Source: Physocladia obscura
Taxonomy: Eukaryota > Chytridiomycota > Chytridiomycetes > Chytridiales > Chytriomycetaceae
Direction: 5' to 3'
Assembly: GCA_027596945.1 (NCBI GenBank)
Contig: JADGJH010000583.1
Span: 1-16,517 of the forward strand
DNA: 16,517 nt
Positions within the stretch are counted from its first letter, which is position 1; the number at the start of each line of letters is the position of its first letter. This document shows, piece after piece, positions 9,935-16,517 of the stretch. The notes below the pieces were generated by a model, which worked only from the letters and a program-made list of their open reading frames with translations, had not been told where the DNA came from and searched no databases. The translations under genes and the position numbers were made by a program.

Positions 9935-10165
9935 TGTGCATGTACATTCACTGTTATAAGCTACAATAAAAAATAGATGAAAAATCAAAAGACAATGCAC
10001 ACAAACCAAATCTTCAGTCAACAATTCCAAATAGTTTTTTGCACTCATACTTTCTTCTTTGATCAAGAATGATATCAAACTGTGTAATGGAATTTCACAA
10101 ACATTTGAATGCCCAGTTCCATGCACAAATAGGTTATTGATTCTCACTCTCAGACTAACCCACAC
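9935..10165 (-). CDS. Possible spliced gene fragment, unrecognised
   Basis: On the minus strand 10165-10007 encodes VWVSLRVRINNLFVHG..., followed by a 46-bp GT..AG segment (9961-10006, GTTTGT donor as in the kinase intron, TTTATTGTAG acceptor). Splicing in phase 0 continues as LITVNVHAQPESVLILDS to a TAG about 25 codons on. Unspliced, the frame runs to 9908 with a CxC motif. There is no ATG at the 5' end, so if real it is an internal or terminal exon pair or a relic. The approximate end is the stop in the spliced frame, after ATG TTT AAA TTC TGG. Confidence 0.25.
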
Positions 10166-10500
10166 ATAGCCTCATCACCTCCCAAGTCTGTTCTGTTGGT
10201 TGTAATCTAAGACATTCAATATATTTTATATACCAATAAATCAACTTTTGTAAAATCTCTTTTACAAAAAATTGGTCTTGTCACTAGACATGATGTCATC
10301 TCCCAAAAATGCAAAAAGACTATAAAACACCATAAATAGTGGAAACAGCAACAAAGATTTATATATATCAATTATAATTAAAACTCGACAATAAATTCCT
10401 TCACAGCAATTCTTCAAGTCATAATCAAGCTACTACTGCTGCTGCTGCTACTACCTTACTCCAACATTTTCTTGTTCCCCACTGATTCATTTGCAAATAC
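10166..10500. other. AT-rich spacer with short repeats
   Basis: No gene seen. It contains a short perfect palindrome, gacatgatgtc (10284-10294), and a CTG/CTA triplet tract near 10431-10455 in non-coding DNA. The strand is rich in short A and T runs. Confidence 0.5.
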
Positions 10501-10525
10501 TAGCCAATTTAGTGTAAATTGGCTA
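10501..10525. repeat. Perfect hairpin, 11-bp arms, 3-base loop
   Basis: Arms tagccaattta (10501-10511) and taaattggcta (10515-10525) are exact reverse complements around gtg. The stop codon of the possible minus-strand exon (10511-10509) lies inside it. It could be a transcript-end structure, the remnant of a small inverted-repeat element, or chance. Confidence 0.85.
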
Positions 10526-10937
10526 ATGAAATATTGAAAATTTTGTTGATCATCTTCCTTTTCTTCCTTTCACTATGCACCTGTAACAAACAGGATAAAT
10601 AAGATTATGTTTCTTTCAATATTTGATATCCAACTGTTTGCAATAGAATCTGAGACAAGGTAAGCAATGCTGAACTATTGGAATGCTGGCTGGTTGACAA
10701 GATACCCTTTTTATTTTGTGACTTACCAGCTCTTGAATCCACAATGTTTGCATTTGCATGGTTAGTTTCAAATGGTTACTTCTGTTTTGACAATACCATC
10801 TGCTGCCATTTTTGCATCTTTTTTTTTCATCAATGAATTTCTACAATCAAATAAAAGCAAAGGTTTTGATTTATTAAAACCAGTTCAACAAGGCAAGGAG
10901 ACTTGTCAAGTTTAAAATTTTCTTTATCTTTTTCTCT
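10509..10937 (-). other. Candidate spliced minus-strand coding segments, unrecognised
   Basis: A phase-0 path exists: 10937-10881 (ENFKLDKSPCLVEL), 10840-10727 (after TGATTGTAG; KFIDEKKRCKNGSRWYCQN), then 10580-10509 (after TGTTACAG; VHSERKKRKMINK), with a perfect G|GTAAGT donor at 10726. The first intron would be only 40 bp. Against it: another frame across the same DNA (ATG near 10832, ending in ...TEVTI before a TGA) is also open, and the region holds one copy of the diverged direct repeat flanking the retroelement. I cannot decide which frame, if any, is real. Confidence 0.2.
10763..10808. repeat. Left copy of diverged direct repeat flanking the retroelement
   Basis: Three blocks, tagtttcaaatgg (10763-10775), gacaata (10789-10795) and tgctgcca (10801-10808), recur in the same order at 14984-15023 with different spacers. 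Split direct repeats are known at Ngaro-type termini, but the similarity is short. Confidence 0.4.
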
Positions 10938-10971
10938 TCAACAACCCACGTCTAGTGCGGTCGTTCCCCAA

Positions 10972-12117
10972 ATGGTTCTCGCCGCTTACCTCCTGTGCCC
11001 AATCTGCAACGACACGGAGCTGTATAGGAGCACTGCTGAGACCAGCCACTTGCTGGCCTCACTCAGTTGCTGCCCCTCCACTGACAACCTCAGCGCTTGG
11101 ACCAATACCCTTGACAACGTCTCAGGGATCAACTGGGAATATGTGCTTGCTGCAATCAGTGAGCACATTTCCCATCTGGAAGACCGCATGCACCTGCAAG
11201 TCCTCCAGCAGTAGCAGCAGCAGCAGCACCAGCAGCAGCAACAAACCCAACTGCAGCAGCTACAACAGCTGGCACAAACTGCCCAACCAGATGTGTCAGC
11301 CATTGTGTCTGTGGTCCTTGCTGCAGTCATGCCAGTCTTTGCATCCAGGACAGCCCCCGAGGCTGCATCTACTCCGCACCTGCTTCTGCTCCTGCTCCTA
11401 CAGCACATAGGTTCCCAACTCACCTGCAAGGTAAAAGTGTTGCCCACGTCTTCTCCCTTGTCCCTGCCCAAATTGTTCACAAGATCCTCCTCCTTAAATT
11501 CTCCCTTAGCAACTTACATCACTTGTGCACAGTTGTTGGAGAAGAGCACCAGCCTGGCAGGTTAAAATGCTGGGCAACAATGAAATTTTCACAAAACAGA
11601 CAAAAAGGATACGGCAATCACAAAAATTGGGTTGCCAATGAGACTGGTTCACGCCCTTTCAATGTGGTGGGCAATACATTGCGCAGGTTACAAACTCACC
11701 TACGGTGTTGGAATGTCATTTGCCCTCATTGCAGGTTGGGCCTCTTACCTCAACAAGATCTGCCAGTGGATTGGGACAGGAGTGCCATCAGACTACCAGT
11801 TTGGGGCCATCAAAGAATATGCCTTTGCAGTTCTCCAGCCTGCCCTTGACGACCTTGATTTCGATTTTGGGCAGTCCCAAGTGCAACTTCAGTCTTCACT
11901 AATTCAAGGCTGAATCAATTTGCTGGCCCTGTCCAAGAGACCTTTGACCTCAGGAAACAGAGGAGGTGGCACTGCCGCCTGTTACAACTGGAACGCAGGT
12001 CAACCATGCTGCAACAATCCATGCAAGTTTGCCCACATCTGTCGGGTCTGTGGCAAGGACCACAAGTCACAGAACCACCATCCCGCTGTCCCACAAGGGG
12101 CAACGGCAAATGGCTGA
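10972..12117 (+). pseudogene. gag: Broken gag of the YR retroelement
   Basis: Gag of DIRS-like elements packages element RNA. An ATG at 10972 (MVLAAYLLCPICND) opens the frame, with in-frame sequence also upstream to 10903. A poly-Gln tract follows and is cut by TAG at 11212-11214, most simply a CAG-to-TAG change because Gln codons resume in frame. The frame moves near 11350-11420 (HVFSLVPAQIVHKIL segment), back near 11610 (ALSMWWAIHCAGYKL to IAGWASYLNKICQW), and is cut again by TGA at 11911-11913. The C-terminal Cys/His segment (CYNWNAGQPCCNNPCKFAHI, then CRVCGKDHKSQNHH) matches the gag zinc-knuckle of this group. The final TGA at 12115-12117 overlaps the start of the RT frame. Confidence 0.85.
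11207..11250 (+). repeat. CAG triplet tract within gag
   Basis: A run of CAG/CAA codons encoding Gln, interrupted by TAG at 11212 and one CAC. It belongs to the gag linker between the N-terminal region and the core. Confidence 0.85.
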
Positions 12118-13872
12118 GCCCTGATGCGCGCAGCTGGAGCCCACCTACACTTTCCCTCACTCCCACCCCAGCTGTGTCAGTTAACGAAATAAAGCCTGTT
12201 AACCTTAATACCCTTCCTGCATGTCCCAAAACTTTGCTCAACAAACCCATTTCAACTGGTCCACCCTCAGCCGCCTTTCATTTGGTGCACCCCAACCTTC
12301 AACCCGCCCACTCACCTCTGAATCTTTCCACCTGGTCCCACCACTTCAAAAACTATCCCGACCAGCAACTTATTATCGATGTCCTCGATGCTATAAAATA
12401 CGGCGTTGACATTGGTTTTGAACATCCTCACTCCCTCTTGCTTGGCACCAACGCCCCTTCCGCTTTTGAGTTTTCCAGCAATATCAACTCCAACATCCAG
12501 AAGGAAATAACCCAGGGCTGCACTTGCAGTCCATTCCTGGCCCCTCCTTTCCCTCACTTCCAATCCTCACCCTTAGGCTCAGCCTCCAAGTCGTCTGGTG
12601 GCCGCTGCCAAACCCATAATCTTTCCTGGCCCCACAATGGCTCTTCAGTAAACAACAGTATCTCAGACTTGAGAGCCAAACTACAATATGAACGCTTCGA
12701 CAATGCCGTCACAGCCATACTAAAAGCCGGCCCTGGATGCCTACTGTCTAAAGCCGATCTTTCAGATGCCTTCAGGCATATCTTTGTTTGCATGGAAGGC
12801 TGGGAGTTACTGGGATTCGAGTGGAACAGCCAGTACTTCTATGAAGTGTTCCTCCCCTTTGGCCTCCACTCTGCTCCCTTCCTCTACAATATCTTTGCAA
12901 AGCTTCTACACTGGGCCTGCAAATCAGCTGGCATCCAGGTGATGTTTCATTACCTTGATGACTTCTTGTTCATAGAACCGGCCAACTCCTGCCCTTCAGC
13001 CCTTCCCACTTTCGAATCAATTGCCTCAGATCTGGGTTTTTGCACTAATGACAAGAAATGGGAGTTGGCTACCACCTGGCTCCTGTTCTTGGGTATCTTA
13101 TTGGACTCCACTTTAATGACAGCTTCCCTTCCAGCCAATAAACTCCACCGTTCTTGCACATTAGTCACTGCCATGATGGACTGCTGAACCTGTACTCAGC
13201 AACAACTTCTGAGGCTGATTGGCCTCCTCAGTTATGCTTGCAAAGTTCTCCCCGCTGGACATCCCTTCCTCCAATGCTTTATTGAAACAACTTACTTGGT
13301 AAAGTGGCTTTGCCACCAAGTCACACTTATTGGACCTGTCCAAGAGGACTTAGTCTGGTGGGCTCACTTCCTGCCGCAATGGAACGGCGTCAGCCTAATT
13401 TCCTGCCCCCCTGGACTAACAACTTCAACCTCTGGACCGAAGCCTCTGGCTCTCTAGGCTACGGTGTCTATTTTCAAGGTGATTGGATCAGCCAGTCTTG
13501 GAACTCTGCTTGGCATTCCATCAAAAAACCCAAGTCGTTTGATATTCAATGGGCCGAGCTCTTTGCCATGGTGATGGCTGCAGCAACCTTCAGTCCCCAC
13601 TGGAGGTCCCTAAGGATCCAGATTTTTTGTGACGACGACACCATCCATCACTGGATTAACGGCGCCTCATGTCGTGCCTCTCCTTCCCATCAACACCTGC
13701 TCTGCCTCCTCTCTCTCTTTTCCATGACCCATTCCTTCCTCATCCACTCTTGAATGGATCTCAACCCATGCTAACTCTGTTGCTGACGCCCTCTCCTGTT
13801 TCAATATGCAGCAATTCAGGCAGTTTGCACCTGAGGCCTCCCTCAGCCCAACCCTGCCTGGTATACTTCCCA
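12006..13872 (+). pseudogene. pol: Broken reverse transcriptase-RNase H of the YR retroelement
   Basis: The RT copies element RNA into DNA and RNase H degrades the RNA strand. Frame from 12006: SSPLG (usual SPLG region) near 12565, NGSSVNN near 12640, motif A KADLSDAFRHI with the catalytic Asp at 12756-12758, LPFGLHSAP (12852-12878), and the YLDD active site at 12951-12962. The catalytic Asps are intact. TGA at 13185-13187 interrupts just before CTQQQLLRLIGLLSY. A frameshift at the C6 run near 13403-13408 moves to the RNase H frame (NLWTEASGSLGYG, IQWAELFAM, FCDDDTIHHWING). Another near 13735 returns to the first frame (ANSVADALSCFNMQQFRQF). Several family-conserved positions are changed (GC for GR, GGRCQTHNLS for the usual W-R-x-I-H-N-L-S region). 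Non-functional. Confidence 0.92.
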
Positions 13873-13891
13873 CTGGCACCTTCTGCGAGAT

Positions 13892-14882
13892 ATGGTGTAT
13901 TACCTCTTCCATGGGATCACAGCTTCAACCTGCTGCAACTACAGTTCTGCCCAACGGCAATTCTTGGACTTCTGCCACACTTGCCAACTACTTCACTCCG
14001 ACGGTAACCCCCTCCCAGCAACCGAGATCACCCTCTGCAGCTGGTCAGCTGCTCTTGCACAACAGGTCAACCCCAAAACCATCAAACAATACCTTTCCAC
14101 AGTATCCTCCCTCCACCTCAACAAAGGGTACCCCAGCATCTTTGCCTCCAGACCCCCACTTCTCCACCATGTTCTTCGGGGTATTTCACTTGCCCATTGT
14201 CACCTCAATGCAAAACCACGCCTCCCTATCTCTTATAATATTCTCTCGCAGCTTATCCCCCTCCTTGACTCCAGTGACCCAGACTCAGCAGTCATTGCCA
14301 CCGCCTGGACCACAGCCTTCTTTACCCTCCTTTGTTCTGGAAAATTCACCTTCAACAGCTATGCACCCTTTGACCCCACCTGGAAGATTTCCCGTGGAGC
14401 CATCCACTTCTTCCCGGCGACCGGCGAGCCACGCTTCATCGAACTTACCATACCAAGCTCCAAGACCAATCCCTTCTGCAAAGGGATCACCATCACTATT
14501 GGACTTGCCACTGACCCAACCTGTTGCGACCCTCTTTTTACTCCCTTGCAGTTGTCCCTTCTTGTGCAACTTCCTCATCAACTCTATCCGTTCACTTCTC
14601 CCTGCCATTGGAGAAAACCCCAACCACTATGTGGGACACAGCTTTCGCATTGGGGGCGCAACTGCAGCAGCAAATCTGGGATACACCAAATACGAAATTC
14701 AATGATGGGCGTCCGACTCATACCTGGCTTACCTCCGACTGGATATCAAACAACGCGCAAGCCTGGCAGCCAGGCTGAACTCTCCTCTCTCTCGGTCCCT
14801 GGTTGGACACGCCTCACAAGCTCGGTTGGGTGTCTTGGCAACATCCCCGTCTGCTTGCGTTTTGCCCAACCTTATTCCTTGA
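13892..14882 (+). pseudogene. Broken tyrosine recombinase (integrase) of the YR retroelement
   Basis: YR enzymes integrate the circular DNA intermediate through a Tyr-DNA link. The N-terminal core-binding part starts near GITASTCCNYSSAQRQFLDF. The catalytic part has FFTLLCSGKF where the family has an LRxGE motif, so the first catalytic Arg is Cys (14333-14335) and the Glu is Lys (14342-14344). SSKTNPF is present. The segment between CCDPLF and FINSIRSLL looks shortened, with a frameshift at about 14540-14580. The HxxR motif is intact (GHSFRIGGAT, HSFR 14637-14648). TGA at 14703-14705 precedes WASDSYLAYLR, which holds the expected Trp and the likely nucleophile Tyr (14721-14723 or 14730-14732). 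Final TGA 14880-14882. Inactive. Confidence 0.9.
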
Positions 14883-14983
14883 ACAATTCGACCCAGCCTG
14901 TTGACTCACTTTTTAGCAGTTTTACAACAAAAGTTAATTTTTGTTTTTTGACAGTGAAGTCAAATACACTGAGCAAATCAAAG

Positions 14984-15023
14984 TAGTTTCAAATGGACAA
15001 TATTGCAGCATTCTTTGCTGCCA
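14984..15023. repeat. Right copy of diverged direct repeat flanking the retroelement
   Basis: Blocks tagtttcaaatgg (14984-14996), gacaata (14996-15002) and tgctgcca (15016-15023) match the left copy in order. It lies about 100 bp after the YR stop codon, a sensible place for a 3' terminal repeat. Confidence 0.4.
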
Positions 15024-15785
15024 ATTCTGTGTAAAATAGTGTGCCTTCCCATTGTTCTGGTTGGCTCCAGGCTTTCAATTCAACTTTCAGAAAGTTCCTG
15101 AATTCTTCAAGAAATTCAAAAGATGGTGAGTTTATTCTTGAGTGCTTGTCTTCATGATTTTTTCCAACTGGTTTGAATACTGCAACATAAATAGCCATGT
15201 GATCTACCCTAAATATGATTAAAAAAACCAAACCAACAGAGCATTTTAAATACCACTTTCATTATTTCCCACAAAGTAATTATCCATTTTACTGTCTTTT
15301 TTTGTTTCAATGATTTGACTGGCTTTGAACAGCTTGGAATAATAATTTGTGGGAAGTTCAAAACACTTCAATCTGTGCTTCTCACATGTTTGCTTTGTTT
15401 TGTTGCTGCCAGACCAATCTTTGTTTGTTTCCAGTTGTTATATTTTGTACAACAACTGTTTTCTGAATTACAGAACAAAGCATATCCATCACAAATTTGG
15501 AGATTGTTGATGTTGATTTTGTGTCTACCAAGAAACACACTAACTGATGTTCCAGATACCTTTACCATTTTACCAGGTGGCTGGGAGTTTTGATTTTTTT
15601 TGACTGCATTCACATTTGCCAATTAGTTTGCTGCAGTAGAGGCAGTTGAGACACATGATACATGTCATTTTTAGATCAAACAAATCATTTTCTTCATCAG
15701 ATGGTGATAAAAACACATCATATTTACTTGAAGACCCACTAGATCCATTTTCGTGCCTAGGCAACATCAAGTCAGTTGTGACCAT
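14989..15785 (-). pseudogene. Fragmented AT-rich minus-strand gene, unrecognised
   Basis: An ATG at 15785 opens MVTTDLMLPRHENG, a Ser/Asp/Glu-rich stretch and a Cys cluster (CIMCLNCLYCSKLIGKCECS) that may bind zinc. At an A8 run near 15588-15595 the coding-like frame shifts to QPPGKMVKVSGTSVSVFLGR... and ends near 15372. A third frame, 15437-15254 (CEKHRLKCFELPTNYYSKLF), joins through a 50-bp GT..AG intron (15204-15253, phase 1, giving Asp) to 15203-14989 (DHMAIYVAVFKPVGKN ... TELAAKNAAILSI). Frame changes could be introns or decay; the A8 shift favours decay. No family recognised. The frame stays open after its TGA (14991-14989) to about 14875. Confidence 0.4.
15204..15253 (-). other. Candidate 50-bp intron
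   Basis: GAAAGTG|GTATTT donor and TTTAGGGTAG|ATCACATGG acceptor on the minus strand, phase-compatible, making a GAC/GAT-type Asp codon. The size matches the 49-bp introns of the kinase gene. Confidence 0.4.
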
Positions 15786-15877
15786 GATAGGGCATTATAC
15801 CATTAAGCACATTTTTCTAAAATTCATTTTTGACAAAAGTTTTGAAAATAGCTGTAAACTGCCAAAGCAATTTTTGA

Positions 15878-16174
15878 CAAATTCCTCATTTGGGACAGGT
15901 CACCAATTTGGTCAACAGTGAGCATTCAGTCAATAAAGCAGCAGAAGCTGTTAGTACCACTGTCAATATTTTGCAAGAGGCCATCAGATCTATCTATAGG
16001 TGCATGGAAAAGCATCTAGGCTGAACAAATGGTCATCAAAAGTCTACAGATGAAGAGGAAGTGGTTTTTGCTGCATGCACACAAGTTTGAGCACAATGTC
16101 ACCACCCAATCACACACATAGACTTCATGAATTTAATTTCAAGATACAATCAGACAGTTTGTGATGTTGAGTAG
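15878..16174 (+). pseudogene. Broken plus-strand frame, unrecognised
   Basis: One frame reads NSEHSVNKAAEAVSTTVNIL and IRSIYRCMEKHL (an amphipathic helix), then TGA (16022-16024), a Glu-rich stretch STDEEEVVFAACTQV, TGA (16088-16090), then HPITHIDFMNLISRYNQTV and TAG (16172-16174). Coding-like residues on both sides of each TGA suggest a decayed exon or transposon ORF. An acceptor-like GGGACAG ends at 15898. No family recognised. Confidence 0.25.
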
Positions 16175-16297
16175 AGTCGGAAGCCTTTAGGAAAGAGGTG
16201 TCAGACTACAAATTATCAGTTTTTATGTATATTTGTAAGTCTGCTGTGGGTTGCACTATTTATAGTGCATTTACCACCACTTTGACATTTTTTTCTT

Positions 16298-16343
16298 AGA
16301 AAACTGGTGACATCACATCAATCGGATGATGTGACAGTTTTCT
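16298..16343. repeat. Two-part hairpin with bulge
   Basis: Outer arms agaaaactg (16298-16306) and cagttttct (16335-16343) and inner arms tcacatca (16313-16320) and tgatgtga (16327-16334) are exact reverse complements, with a 6-base loop and a 6-base bulge (gtgaca) on one side. Confidence 0.85.
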
Positions 16344-16451
16344 GAAGGTATTTCAATGGCCCTTTTTACTGGTGCCATTTCATTGGTCCCTTTTTCAATG
16401 GGATTCATCAATTCCGTTTGCAAATTGGAAAAAATGGTCCATTGAACAAAA

Positions 16452-16478
16452 TTGTAATTGAAATTTCTTCAATTACAA
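16452..16478. repeat. Perfect hairpin, 11-bp arms, 5-base loop
   Basis: ttgtaattgaa (16452-16462) and ttcaattacaa (16468-16478) are exact reverse complements around atttc. Non-coding surroundings. Possible transposon-end or transcript-end structure. Confidence 0.85.
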
Positions 16479-16517
16479 AAGATAACAATAAAAAATTGTT
16501 CATGGGAATTCTTGCAA

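Larger units (their letters stand above)
10763..15023 (+). mobile_element. Decayed tyrosine-recombinase retrotransposon (DIRS/Ngaro order)
   Basis: Gag with CCCH-type zinc knuckle, reverse transcriptase, RNase H and tyrosine recombinase occur in that order on the plus strand between about 10972 and 14882, the order of the DIRS/Ngaro group, which integrates by a YR and lacks a DDE integrase and LTRs. No DNA-methyltransferase domain lies between RNase H and YR, unlike classic DIRS1. Boundaries given are those of a diverged direct repeat (blocks tagtttcaaatgg, gacaata, tgctgcca) and are uncertain; the coding core is certain. Every reading frame is disrupted, so it is a non-autonomous relic. Its base composition is C-rich on the coding strand and differs sharply from the AT-rich flanks. 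Confidence 0.93.
16175..16517. other. Hairpin-rich AT-rich end of window
   Basis: No gene. It contains two hairpins listed separately, two copies of a tgg-ccctttttt-like block (about 16357 and 16384) and inverted copies of ttcaatgg/ccattgaa (16351 and 16438). Such nested repeats are typical of transposon ends, but no matching distal end is seen in the window. Confidence 0.4.

Noticed and set aside
10431..10455. Short tandem triplets as a CRISPR-like or coding repeat
   Set aside because: No spacer structure and no open frame; an ordinary microsatellite.
13388..13420. Programmed frameshift between RT and RNase H at the C6 run
   Set aside because: RT and RNase H are normally continuous in this group, and other frameshifts and stops nearby show general decay. 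An assembly error at the homopolymer also remains possible.
11911..16090. TGA read as Trp (alternative code), because many in-frame TGA codons occur
   Set aside because: The two host genes never use TGA as a sense codon, the retroelement also has TAG and frameshifts, and the expected residue at 14703 is more likely Arg. Decay explains all of them.

Overview
This window looks like nuclear DNA of a fungus, most likely an early-diverging one such as a chytrid. The evidence is two intron-bearing, GC-richer genes with GT..AG introns (two of only 49 bp), proteins padded with long Ala, Asn, Asp and His/Gly tracts, a tyrosine-kinase-like (TKL) Ser/Thr kinase, a decayed DIRS/Ngaro-type retroelement, and AT-rich DNA between them. 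The taxonomic placement is inference.

Layout: (1) 136-4272, minus strand: one large three-exon gene for a PP2C-family protein phosphatase of about 1215 aa, with very large low-complexity insertions. (2) 4273-5945: its 5' flank, then AT-rich DNA with two weak minus-strand reading frames. (3) 5946-8605, minus strand: a three-exon gene of 853 aa with an N-terminal helical bundle (MLKL-NTD-like), a TKL kinase domain and a C-terminal beta-rich domain. (4) 8606-10760: AT-rich DNA with simple repeats, a perfect hairpin and a possible spliced minus-strand gene fragment. (5) about 10763-15023, plus strand: a decayed tyrosine-recombinase (YR) retroelement carrying gag (zinc-knuckle type), RT-RNase H and a YR integrase. 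It is broken by at least four nonsense codons and several frameshifts, and is flanked by a diverged direct repeat. (6) about 14990-16517: AT-rich DNA with broken minus-strand coding segments (Cys-rich, one 50-bp candidate intron), a broken plus-strand frame and two strong hairpins near the window end.

The phosphatase and kinase are neighbours on the same strand, and both carry large extra regions around a signalling catalytic core. A functional link between them is only suggested by position. The retroelement sits in DNA that was already repeat- and relic-rich. No CRISPR array, tRNA or rRNA was seen.
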